From Propionibacteriaceae bacterium (lineage in GTDB: Bacteria; Actinomycetota; Actinomycetes; Propionibacteriales; Propionibacteriaceae): a stretch of DNA of 16,341 bases. The stretch spans positions 1 to 16,341 of the forward strand of contig JAIRRM010000158.1 in the NCBI GenBank assembly GCA_031255975.1, given 5' to 3'. The notes under the pieces were generated by a model. That model was not told where the DNA came from. It saw only the letters and a program-made list of their open reading frames with translations, and did not search any database. Position numbers and translations under genes: made by a program. The first letter of the stretch is position 1. The number at the start of each line of letters is the position of its first letter. Below are positions 7,447 through 14,671 of this stretch, piece by piece.

Positions 7447-8324
7447 GAATCGCCAGAAAACGCCGTATCGCCGATCGCGGCTTCACCATCGCGCTGGCCT
7501 GCTGCGGGTTACTCGCGCTGATTCCGCTCATCTCGGTGGTGTGGACGACGGCCTCCCGCGGGTTAAGGCGGCTGGATTGGGACTTCTTCACCCAGTCGAT
7601 GCGTGGCATCACCGGTGCCGGTGGCGGTGCGTTGCACGCCATCACGGGCACATTGCTCATCACCTTCGCGGCTACGCTCATCGCGGTGCCTATCGCGATT
7701 GGTACCGCGCTTTGGCTGGTGGAGTACGCAGCCGGTTCGACAAGCCCGGTCATCAGGGCACTGGCGCGCACGGTGCGGGCCGTCATTGATGTGATGGCGG
7801 GCATCCCGTCCATCGTCGCCGGTTTGTTCATGTACGCGGTGATCGCGGTGACGGTGGGGCCGGGGTATCGTAGCGGGCTCGCCGGAGCGATGGCGTTGGT
7901 CATCATCATGGTGCCGGTGGTGGAACGCTCCGGCGAGGAGGTGTTGGCTCGGGTGCCATCCGAACTGCATGAGGCGGCGTTGGCGCTCGGGGTGCCGAAA
8001 TGGCGGATGATCCTGAAGGTGGTGCTGCCCACGGCGTTGCCGGGACTGGTGTCCACGTTGCTGCTCGGCGTATCCCGGATCATCGGGGAGACCGCGCCGC
8101 TGCTGCTGGTGGCGGGCTTCACCGATTCGATGAACTACGACCTCACCGACGGACGCATGGTGTCACTGCCGGTGTATGTGTACTCGCAGTGGCAGAACAA
8201 AGGCGTGGACGCCGCCGCGTACGACGACCGTGCCTGGACGGCGGCGTTGGTGCTGCTGGCCGGGGTGGTGCTGCTACATGGGCTGGCGCGACTTGTGGTG
8301 CGCAGACGAAATCAAACAAGGTAA
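7443..8324 (+). CDS. pstA: Phosphate ABC transporter permease PstA
   Basis: The second permease of the Pst importer, 293 residues. Membrane segments fall at about 14-36, 65-97, 106-137, 143-162, 199-225 and 265-287. The coupling loop EAALALGVPKWRMILKVVLP (177-196) is followed by the family-typical SRIIGETAPLLLVAG. The start ATG overlaps the pstC stop (ATGA), with a purine-rich GGGGGTGG just upstream. It is 19 nt ahead of pstB in the same operon. Confidence 0.94.
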   Translation: MRIARKRRIADRGFTIALACCGLLALIPLISVVWTTASRGLRRLDWDFFTQSMRGITGAGGGALHAITGTLLITFAATLIAVPIAIGTALWLVEYAAGSTSPVIRALARTVRAVIDVMAGIPSIVAGLFMYAVIAVTVGPGYRSGLAGAMALVIIMVPVVERSGEEVLARVPSELHEAALALGVPKWRMILKVVLPTALPGLVSTLLLGVSRIIGETAPLLLVAGFTDSMNYDLTDGRMVSLPVYVYSQWQNKGVDAAAYDDRAWTAALVLLAGVVLLHGLARLVVRRRNQTR

Positions 8325-8343
8325 CCAAGGTGGCTGAGAACAG

Positions 8344-9117
8344 ATGACAATCGAAATAGAAAACCTGAACGCTTACTACGAAGGTCTGCAAGCGGTGTCC
8401 GACGTGAGCATGTCCATCCCGGAGCGGGCGGTGACGGCGTTGATCGGGCCGAGTGGCTGTGGAAAGTCCACCCTGTTGCGCTGCATCAACCGGATGCACG
8501 AGATCGTGCCGGGGGCCCGTGTCGGCGGCGGCGTCCGGTTGGACGGAGCGGATCTGTACGCGGCTGACGCCGACCCGGTGGAGGTACGCGCTCGGGTGGG
8601 CATGGTGTTTCAGCGCCCCAACCCATTCCCTACCATGTCCATCGCCGAGAACGTACTGGCCGGTTTCCGGCTACGTGGCGAAAGACTGTCGAAAGCGGAC
8701 TCCGAGAGTGTTATCGAACGGGCCCTGCATTCCGCGAACCTGTGGGATGAGGTGAAAGACCGGCTGAAACGGGCCGGAACCAGTCTCTCCGGTGGGCAGC
8801 AGCAGCGCTTGTGCATCGCTAGGGCGTTGGCGTCCCGGCCCGATGTGCTACTGATGGACGAGCCGTGCTCTGCGCTCGATCCGGCTTCCACTCAGGCCAT
8901 CGAAGACCTGATAGCTATGTTGCGCGCTGAACACACCGTGGTGATCGTCACCCATAATCTGCCGCAAGCGGCGCGGGTGGCCGACCGGGTGGCGTTTATG
9001 GCGACGACAGAGACCGGAGACGGTGGGCACCTGATCGAGTACGGCACTACGGACGAAATGTTCAACCATCCGGTGCGATCCGCCACGCAGGACTACATCG
9101 CTGGCCGTTTCGGGTGA
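8344..9117 (+). CDS. pstB: Phosphate ABC transporter ATPase PstB
   Basis: The cytoplasmic ATPase that powers phosphate import through PstCA; it works as a dimer. The 257-residue product contains Walker [10 protein letters not shown] (35-43, K41), the PstB-diagnostic Q-loop region [16 protein letters not shown], the ABC signature LSGGQQQR (148-155), Walker B VLLMDEP with D172 and catalytic E173, and the switch histidine in [16 protein letters not shown] (8328-8334) is a plausible ribosome-binding site 9 nt before the ATG. Its stop overlaps the GTG of the following kinase gene by 4 nt (GTGA). No phoU follows, although phoU often lies next to pstB in other bacteria. Confidence 0.96.
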   Translation: MTIEIENLNAYYEGLQAVSDVSMSIPERAVTALIGPSGCGKSTLLRCINRMHEIVPGARVGGGVRLDGADLYAADADPVEVRARVGMVFQRPNPFPTMSIAENVLAGFRLRGERLSKADSESVIERALHSANLWDEVKDRLKRAGTSLSGGQQQRLCIARALASRPDVLLMDEPCSALDPASTQAIEDLIAMLRAEHTVVIVTHNLPQAARVADRVAFMATTETGDGGHLIEYGTTDEMFNHPVRSATQDYIAGRFG

Positions 9118-10223
9118 GGCAGATGTTGTCACGTAGACTCAAGATGATGGCTGAACCGCAGCGTTCCCCGGTTCCAAGGCGTGCCTTGGAGGCGATCCGT
9201 GCCTTCGGTGGGCATAGCGTGGTGGTGACGCCCGCTCTTGAGGTGGTGTACCAATCCCCCGACGCGATGGCGCTGCCAATCGTATCGGCGGGGGTGTTGA
9301 CGCATCCGAAGCTGGCCGAATTGGCGCGTACGGCGTGGCTGGAGGGTCAGGCGCTGGTGCATCATGAACGTTTCGCCGATTTGGGGCCGATTGAACAAGC
9401 CGAGGTGTCGGCCACCAAGCTGGCCGGGCGTTGCGTGCTACTGACGATCACCGATCTCACCGCGGCGATGCGCGCGGAACAGGTGCGGCACGATCTGGTG
9501 TCCAACATCGGCCATGAACTACGCACCCCGGTGTCTGGAGTGCAGGTGATCGCCGAGGCGTTGGACATCGCCAAAGACGACCCGGCGGCGGTGGTGCACT
9601 TCTCGGAACGACTGAAAGTGGAAGCCGAACGGATGGCCCGGCTGATCGAAGACATCCTGGCGTTGGCGGTGGCCCAAGATCGCAGCACCGAACGGTTCGT
9701 CGTCGTCGATCTAGCCGATGTGGTGACGGCTGCCTGGGATCACGAGGCCACTCGCGCGGCGGGAGAGGGCATCACTCTCAAGGTGACGGTGCCGACGGTG
9801 GGGGAGGCCGAAGTGTTCGGTGACGCCGGGGGTCTCATCACGGTGTTGGACAATCTGATAAGCAACGCCATCAGCTATTCGCCCGCGGGTTCCGAAGTGG
9901 AGGTCTCAGTGAGCGCTGATCGGGAGCAGGGGAAGGCGACCATCAGGGTGGCCGATCAAGGTATTGGTATTGAGCCCGAGGATCAGGGGCGCATCTTCGA
10001 GCGCTTCTACCGTTCTGATCGCGCCCGCTCACGGCGTACCGGTGGCACCGGGCTGGGGCTGGCGATTGTGAAGCACATCATGCTGGCGCATGGCGGCACC
10101 GTCGGAGTGCGTTCACAGCCGGGTATTGGATCGACGTTTACGGCGGTATTGCCGCTTCATGGCGGTGTGGGGAGACAGCCGGATGTACGTACCGCCTACT
10201 CGGATACGCAGGGCGATGAATGA
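9114..10223 (+). CDS. senX3: SenX3/PhoR-type sensor histidine kinase, no membrane segment
   Basis: A kinase of the phosphate-starvation two-component pair; it should autophosphorylate on histidine and pass the phosphate to the next gene's product. The 369-residue protein has a short N-terminal region (about 30-120) that may be a reduced PAS-like sensor domain, then a HisKA domain with the H-box GHELRTPV (H134), and an HATPase_c domain with the N-box NLISN (N251), G1 DQGIGI (281-286) and G2 [12 protein letters not shown] (310-321). The block [18 protein letters not shown] closely resembles mycobacterial SenX3. SenX3 starts with membrane helices, but residues 1-133 here hold no hydrophobic stretch long enough, so it looks cytoplasmic. 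GTG 9114 overlaps the pstB stop; ATG 9123, 9144 or 9147 are alternative starts that do not change this. The symbol rests on similarity and context. Confidence 0.88.
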   Translation: MRQMLSRRLKMMAEPQRSPVPRRALEAIRAFGGHSVVVTPALEVVYQSPDAMALPIVSAGVLTHPKLAELARTAWLEGQALVHHERFADLGPIEQAEVSATKLAGRCVLLTITDLTAAMRAEQVRHDLVSNIGHELRTPVSGVQVIAEALDIAKDDPAAVVHFSERLKVEAERMARLIEDILALAVAQDRSTERFVVVDLADVVTAAWDHEATRAAGEGITLKVTVPTVGEAEVFGDAGGLITVLDNLISNAISYSPAGSEVEVSVSADREQGKATIRVADQGIGIEPEDQGRIFERFYRSDRARSRRTGGTGLGLAIVKHIMLAHGGTVGVRSQPGIGSTFTAVLPLHGGVGRQPDVRTAYSDTQGDE

Positions 10224-10235
10224 GAGGAGAGCCAG

Positions 10236-10946
10236 ATGGCAGACGTACTGTTGGTAGAGGATGACGATACGTTACGGGAGACGCTCAGCTATCTGCTGCA
10301 CCGCGAGGGGCACGAGGTACGGGCCGTCGCCGATGGGGTGAGCGCGTTGGACGAGTTCGGCGTCAGACAACCGGATGTGATCCTGCTTGATCTGATGCTG
10401 CCGGGGGTGGACGGTGCCGAGATCGCCCGTCGGGTGCGGCTGACGTCAGAGGTGCCCATCATCATGTTGACCGCGAAGAACTCCGAAGCCGACATCGTGC
10501 TTGGGTTGGAACTAGGTGCCGACGATTACGTGACCAAGCCGTTTTCCACGCCAGAACTGCTAGCCAGAGTGCGTTCGGTGGTGCGACGCGGACGGGCGCG
10601 TGGCGTGGGTAGCGGCACCCGGGAAGGGCAGTACGACGACGGAGCGGTGTTGCGGGCATCCGGTATCGAGATGGATGTGGAACGGCATCGGGTGAGCGTG
10701 GACGGCGTGGAGGCGAAGTTGCCGCTGCGCGAGTTCGAATTGCTGGAACTGCTGCTGCGCAACGCTGGCCGGGTGCTCACCCGTTCGCAACTGGTAGATC
10801 GACTCTGGGGTGCGGACTACGTCGGCGACACTAAAACCCTTGATGTACATGTGAGACGGTTACGCTCCAAGATCGAGCGAGACCCCGCCCGTCCAGAGCG
10901 GCTGGTGACGGTGCGCGGGTTGGGGTATCGGCTGGCGGATGTTTAG
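10236..10946 (+). CDS. regX3: RegX3/PhoP-type response regulator
   Basis: A 236-residue OmpR/PhoB-family transcription factor, partner of the upstream kinase. The receiver domain (1-~120) has the acidic pocket E8/D9/D10, phosphoacceptor D52 in LLDLMLPG, T80 in the LTA motif and K102 in TKPFS. The C-terminal winged helix (about 145-236) contains the block WGADYVGDTKTLDVHVRRLR, nearly identical to mycobacterial RegX3 as I recall it. A strong ribosome-binding site AGAGGAGA (10223-10230) lies 5 nt before the ATG. It is the last gene of the pst operon and the likely binder of the 11-nt repeats before pstS, making the operon self-activating. No clear terminator follows. Confidence 0.95.
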   Translation: MADVLLVEDDDTLRETLSYLLHREGHEVRAVADGVSALDEFGVRQPDVILLDLMLPGVDGAEIARRVRLTSEVPIIMLTAKNSEADIVLGLELGADDYVTKPFSTPELLARVRSVVRRGRARGVGSGTREGQYDDGAVLRASGIEMDVERHRVSVDGVEAKLPLREFELLELLLRNAGRVLTRSQLVDRLWGADYVGDTKTLDVHVRRLRSKIERDPARPERLVTVRGLGYRLADV

Positions 10947-11124
10947 CGAGTCGAGCGCGGCGGCAGGTGGCACGGGTTTGTGACACTGAGGGTTTCGGTG
11001 GACAAGGGGCCTGCGGCTGCCCGGTTGCGCCGTGGCGCGGTGTGAAGCTAAATGGTGCGACCGTGCTGGCGGCATCTCGTGCGCGGTGGCGCGGCTATCG
11101 CTGAAGGGGCTGGCAGCCGATGAC

Positions 11125-11160
11125 GTGATAGCAGAGTTTTGGGCATAAGCCCGCTATCGC
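11125..11160. repeat. Compound inverted repeat in the regX3-uvrB gap
   Basis: Outer arms GTGATAGC (11125-11132) and GCTATCGC (11153-11160) pair over 8 bp with one wobble. Inside, GGGC-ATAA-GCCC (11141-11152) forms a hairpin directly abutting the right outer arm, leaving an 8-nt bulge AGAGTTTT on the left. It could be a weak terminator, an operator or part of a small RNA; none can be decided from sequence. Confidence 0.35.
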
Positions 11161-11256
11161 GCGGAGCGCCAAGAGGCCGCCGCGTGGTAGCGGTGGGCCA
11201 TTTGGTTAGGGCTCGCTTCGCAGTGCCATGAGCCTGAAAGGCCACCGCAACTGGAA

Positions 11257-11279
11257 ACGTCAGCGCCAGCCGCTACCCT
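11257..11279 (+). promoter_or_regulatory. Candidate uvrB promoter, damage-type, leaderless
   Basis: ACGTCAGCG (11257-11265), 8 nt, then TACCCT (11274-11279), ending 7 nt before the uvrB ATG. The upstream block GGAAACGTCAGCG (11253-11265) is identical in 12 of 13 positions to the one before polA, with the same spacing to its -10 box. The pattern matches 6 of 9 positions of the PafBC-type tTGTCRgtg-N8-TAnnnT promoter. No LexA/SOS palindrome of the mycobacterial TCGAACnnnnGTTCGA type is visible nearby. Confidence 0.55.
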
Positions 11280-11286
11280 TGAGATC

Positions 11287-13365
11287 ATGAGGCCGGTAGA
11301 GCAGATAACCCGCAAAGTGGCACCGTTCCAGGTACATGCCGATTTCCAGCCGTCCGGCGATCAACCGGCGGCTATCGCCGAACTGGAGCGGCGCATCCGG
11401 GCGGGGGAACAGCATGTTGTGCTGCTGGGAGCCACCGGCACCGGTAAGACGGCTACTATCGCCTGGCTGGCGGAGCGGTTGCAGCGCCCAATGCTGGTGA
11501 TGCAGCCTAACAAGACGTTGGCGGCACAGTACACCGCAGAGTTACGCCAATTCTTCCCCGACAACGCGGTCGAATACTTCGTCTCCTACTACGACTACTA
11601 CCAGCCCGAGGCGTATGTGCCGCAGACCGACACCTACATCGAGAAGGATTCCAGTTTGAACGAGGAGGTGGAGCGGCTACGTCACTCCGCCACCAACTCG
11701 TTGTTGACTAGGCGAGATGTGATCGTGGTGGCCACCGTCTCCGCCATTTACGGCCTGGGCACTCCGCAGGAGTACGTCGATCGGATGCTTACCCTACGTG
11801 TCGGCCAGGAGTGGGAGCGTACCGCGCTGTTACGCCAACTGGTTGAGATGCAGTATGTGCGTAACGACCTTGCTGGCACGCGGGGTACCTTCCGGGTGCG
11901 CGGTGACACCATCGAAATCTTCCCGATGTATGAGGAGATGGCGGTGCGGGCCGAGTTCTTCGGTGATGAGATCGAGACGCTCACCGTTATCCATCCGCTT
12001 ACCGGCGAAATCGTGGCCAATGAGCGTGAACTGTATGTGTTCCCCGCTTCGCATTACGTCGCCGGGCCGGAACGGATGGGTCGCGCCATCGCCGGCATTG
12101 AGGCGGAACTCGCCCTCCGACTTCAGGAGTTCGAGGCGCAAGGCAAGTTGCTGGAGGCGCAGCGGCTCAAGATGCGCACCACATACGACCTGGAGATGAT
12201 GCGCAACATCGGCACCTGTTCCGGCATTGAGAACTACTCGCGTCACATCGACGCTCGCGCGGCGGGTACCCCGCCAAACTGCCTACTCGACTACTTCCCC
12301 GAAGATTTTCTACTGGTTATCGATGAGAGCCATGTGACGGTGCCACAAATCGGTGGCATGTACGAGGGCGACATGAGCCGTAAACGCACCCTGGTGGAGT
12401 TTGGTTTCCGGCTGCCATCGGCGATGGACAACCGCCCGCTCAAGTTCGACGAGTTCGTGGAGCGCATCGGCCAGAGCGTCTACTCGTCTGCCACCCCCGG
12501 CCCGTATGAGACGGCGCGGGCCAGCGGTTTCGTGGAACAGATCATCCGTCCCACCGGGTTGATCGATCCCGAGGTGATAGTGAAACCGACGCGCGCTCAG
12601 GTGGACGACTTGACGGACGAGATCGGCATCAGGGTCGAAAAAGGCGAACGGGTGTTGGTTACTACCCTGACCAAGAAGATGGCCGAAGACCTCACCGATT
12701 ACCTGGTGGAGCACGGCGTCCGGGCCCGCTATCTGCACTCCGACATCGACACGTTGCGCCGGGTCGAACTGCTACGCGAGCTACGTCTTGGTGAATACGA
12801 CGTGCTGGTCGGTATCAACCTGTTGCGCGAAGGGCTTGATCTGCCCGAAGTGTCGTTGGTGGCCATCCTCGACGCCGACAAGGAGGGCTTTCTGCGCTCC
12901 ACCCGCTCATTGATCCAGACCATCGGGCGTGCCGCGCGTAATGTGTCGGGACAGGTACACATGTACGCCGATCAGGTGACCGATTCCATGGCCGCCGCCA
13001 TAGACGAGACAAACCGTCGACGGGTCAAACAACTCGCGTACAACGCCGAACACGGCATTGATCCACAGCCGTTACGCAAGAAGATCGCCGACATCACCGA
13101 GATGCTGGCCCGTGAGGAAGCTGACAACGAGCAGTTGGGGCGTCGGGTGGGGCGAGGTCGTGGCAACCAGTCGGGGCCGACGGGTGCCCGGCAACTCGAC
13201 CCGTCCAATCTGGCGGCGGGGGAGCTGTCGGATCTCGTCGACGAACTCACCGGTCAGATGCGTACCGCGGCGGCGGCTTTGCAATTCGAGTTGGCGGCCC
13301 GGTTGCGCGACGAGATAGCCGACCTCAAAAAGGCGTTGCGTGGCATGGTTGAGGCGATGCGCTGA
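11287..13365 (+). CDS. uvrB: Excinuclease ABC subunit B
   Basis: UvrB takes over damaged DNA from UvrA, verifies the lesion and recruits UvrC for incision. At 692 residues it has full family length. Visible elements are Walker A GATGTGKT (48-55, K54), the damage-probing beta-hairpin rich in tyrosines ([20 protein letters not shown], 100-119), the DESH Walker B box (346-349), helicase-type motifs in the second ATPase lobe ending in QTIGRAARN, and the C-terminal UVR domain that contacts UvrC (about 648-685, [20 protein letters not shown]). ATG 11287 is supported by the -10 box 7 nt upstream and a normal N-terminus; no Shine-Dalgarno is evident, so the transcript may be leaderless. Transcribed separately from the pst operon before it. 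Confidence 0.97.
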   Translation: MRPVEQITRKVAPFQVHADFQPSGDQPAAIAELERRIRAGEQHVVLLGATGTGKTATIAWLAERLQRPMLVMQPNKTLAAQYTAELRQFFPDNAVEYFVSYYDYYQPEAYVPQTDTYIEKDSSLNEEVERLRHSATNSLLTRRDVIVVATVSAIYGLGTPQEYVDRMLTLRVGQEWERTALLRQLVEMQYVRNDLAGTRGTFRVRGDTIEIFPMYEEMAVRAEFFGDEIETLTVIHPLTGEIVANERELYVFPASHYVAGPERMGRAIAGIEAELALRLQEFEAQGKLLEAQRLKMRTTYDLEMMRNIGTCSGIENYSRHIDARAAGTPPNCLLDYFPEDFLLVIDESHVTVPQIGGMYEGDMSRKRTLVEFGFRLPSAMDNRPLKFDEFVERIGQSVYSSATPGPYETARASGFVEQIIRPTGLIDPEVIVKPTRAQVDDLTDEIGIRVEKGERVLVTTLTKKMAEDLTDYLVEHGVRARYLHSDIDTLRRVELLRELRLGEYDVLVGINLLREGLDLPEVSLVAILDADKEGFLRSTRSLIQTIGRAARNVSGQVHMYADQVTDSMAAAIDETNRRRVKQLAYNAEHGIDPQPLRKKIADITEMLAREEADNEQLGRRVGRGRGNQSGPTGARQLDPSNLAAGELSDLVDELTGQMRTAAAALQFELAARLRDEIADLKKALRGMVEAMR

Positions 13366-13611
13366 GGGTGCCGCCCGTCCCGGAACGACGCGCGGCTGTC
13401 GGGTATATGCCACATGATTGGCGCGCGACCGGTGGGTACGTGGCGGGTATGCCGTATCAGGTATGCCGCGACACTGTCCAAAGGCTGTATTGCAGTGTGG
13501 TCATGCGGTACGCTGGAGGCGCTGAGGGTCACCGGGGCCACCCATTGGGGGGTGTGTCTGTTCCGGTTCTGGGTTGCTCAGTTAGATTGCCAGAAGGAGT
13601 TGGTGTCCACA
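13366..13611. other. terC leader region
   Basis: A 246-nt gap between uvrB and terC. It holds a weak variant of the repair-gene promoter: CTGTCGGGT (13396-13404), 8 nt, then CATGAT (13413-13418), whose -10 lacks the leading T. A second possible -10 is TACGCT (13509-13514) without a good -35. I looked for the yybP-ykoY manganese riboswitch common before terC genes and could not recognise its conserved loops. Upstream codons in the terC frame open back to 13414, but that stretch reads as non-protein sequence. Confidence 0.35.
13592..13599 (+). promoter_or_regulatory. Strong Shine-Dalgarno AGAAGGAG before terC
   Basis: AGAAGGAG is 12 nt from ATG 13612, which is longer than usual, and 3 nt from GTG 13603. 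A second GGAG (13623-13626) is ideally spaced, 9 nt, from ATG 13636. The exact start of terC therefore remains open among these. Confidence 0.5.
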
Positions 13612-14616
13612 ATGTACTTGTTGGAGACCCCTCGCATGGATATTCATGTCTACACCTGGGTTGTGACCATCGTGGTGTTGGTCGGCATCATCGTAGTCGA
13701 TGGGCTGTTTCTACACCGCGAGGAGAAGGTGCCCACCACCGCCGAATCGGCTCGCGCCACACTGTTCTACGTCGCGTTGGCCTGCGTGTTCGGTCTTGGC
13801 ATCGGCGTCTTCGCTTCCTGGGAGCATTCGATGGAGTACTTCAGTGGTTATCTGCTGGAGAAGTCCTTGTCTGTGGACAACCTGTTCCTCTTCCTCATCA
13901 TTTTGGAGAAACAGCGAGTACCACGCGAGTTGCAGCATTTCGCCCTCACCATGGGCATTTTGGCGGCGCTGGTCTTGCGCGGTGGTTTCATCGCGCTCGG
14001 TGCCACGTTGATCGAGAACTTCGCTTGGGTGTTCTTCCTGTTCGGCGCTTACCTGCTGTACACCGCGTACACCATCATGCGCGATTACCGCAGCCATGAG
14101 GACGAATCGGAGCATAAAGGCGACGACGGCGTGTTCATGCGCTGGATAAAGAAGGTGGTGCCCACCACCGGTACCTGGGAGCATGAGCGGCTTTGGGTGA
14201 AAGTGGACGGCAAGCGCGCCTTCACGTTGATGTTCTTCACCATCGCCTCCTTGGAACTCGCCGACCTGATGTTCGCACTGGATTCCATTCCGGCGATCTT
14301 CGGCGTCACCCAGGAGCCGTACATCGTGTTCACCGCGTCGATCTTCGCGCTGATGGGGCTGCGACAACTGTTCTTCCTCATCGGAGATCTGCTGGAGAAG
14401 TTGCAGTATCTCTCCGTCGGTCTGTTCTTCCTGTTGGCGTTCATCGGTATAAAACTGATCCTGCACGCGATGCACCATTACGAGTACATCTCGTGGGAGG
14501 TGCCGAACTGGGTTTCACTGTCGTTCATCGTCGTTGATCTGGGCATCACGGCCTTGGTGAGCGTCTTGAAGTCGAAGAAGGACGCCCGCGAGATGCTGGT
14601 GCAGAGCGAGGACTGA
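13612..14616 (+). CDS. TerC/Alx-family integral membrane protein, probable manganese exporter
   Basis: A polytopic inner-membrane protein of the TerC family (334 residues from ATG 13612; 326 if ATG 13636 is used). Family motifs are clear: [14 protein letters not shown] (81-94, with E83 and D89) and [17 protein letters not shown] (214-230, with E215, D218, D224), the intramembrane acidic residues thought to bind metal. About seven to nine hydrophobic segments can be traced, interrupted by a hydrophilic loop (158-200) between the two halves. Well-studied relatives (Alx, and the TerC homologues of Bacillus) export Mn2+; older annotations call the family tellurium resistance, for which there is no evidence here because no other ter genes are present. 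The C-terminus [15 protein letters not shown] is short and charged. It sits between uvrB and uvrA, with about 250 nt of leader and 55 nt before uvrA. Confidence 0.9.
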   Translation: MYLLETPRMDIHVYTWVVTIVVLVGIIVVDGLFLHREEKVPTTAESARATLFYVALACVFGLGIGVFASWEHSMEYFSGYLLEKSLSVDNLFLFLIILEKQRVPRELQHFALTMGILAALVLRGGFIALGATLIENFAWVFFLFGAYLLYTAYTIMRDYRSHEDESEHKGDDGVFMRWIKKVVPTTGTWEHERLWVKVDGKRAFTLMFFTIASLELADLMFALDSIPAIFGVTQEPYIVFTASIFALMGLRQLFFLIGDLLEKLQYLSVGLFFLLAFIGIKLILHAMHHYEYISWEVPNWVSLSFIVVDLGITALVSVLKSKKDAREMLVQSED

Positions 14617-14641
14617 GCGTGGCGATACGCCCGTCGGATTT

Positions 14642-14664
14642 CTGTCGGGGTGGGCGGATACGAT
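14642..14664 (+). promoter_or_regulatory. Candidate uvrA promoter, damage-type, leaderless
   Basis: CTGTCGGGG (14642-14650), exactly 8 nt, then TACGAT (14659-14664), which ends 7 nt before ATG 14672. This matches 7 of 9 positions of the mycobacterial PafBC/RecA-independent damage promoter tTGTCRgtg-N8-TAnnnT, plus the spacing and the -10. It is the best of the three copies in this window. The placement implies that the mRNA begins at the uvrA ATG. Confidence 0.6.
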
Positions 14665-14671
14665 GAAGCCT

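Larger units (their letters stand above)
10947..11286. other. 340-nt intergenic region between regX3 and uvrB
   Basis: No convincing gene lies here on either strand. The minus-strand open frames (10860-11075 and 11048-11245) have no recognisable protein and no start signal, and short plus-strand frames are about 20 codons. There is no clear T-tailed terminator for the preceding operon. Contents seen: GCTATCGC at 11094-11101 and 11153-11160, a compound hairpin at 11125-11160, and the uvrB promoter at the right end. Confidence 0.6.

Noticed and set aside
6153..8122. Long minus-strand open frames opposite pstS, pstC and pstA
   Set aside because: Low-complexity Ala/Thr/Pro/Arg-rich sequence that mirrors the codon bias of the clear pst genes on the plus strand.
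10947..11286. LexA/SOS box before uvrB
   Set aside because: No palindrome of the TCGAACnnnnGTTCGA type or close variant is present in this gap or before polA or uvrA.
13366..13611. yybP-ykoY manganese riboswitch before terC
   Set aside because: The conserved loop sequences could not be found by eye; a covariance-model search would settle it.
13612..14616. Tellurite resistance determinant
   Set aside because: A lone TerC-family gene without terZABDE is better read as a metal (Mn) transporter; the ter name is historical.
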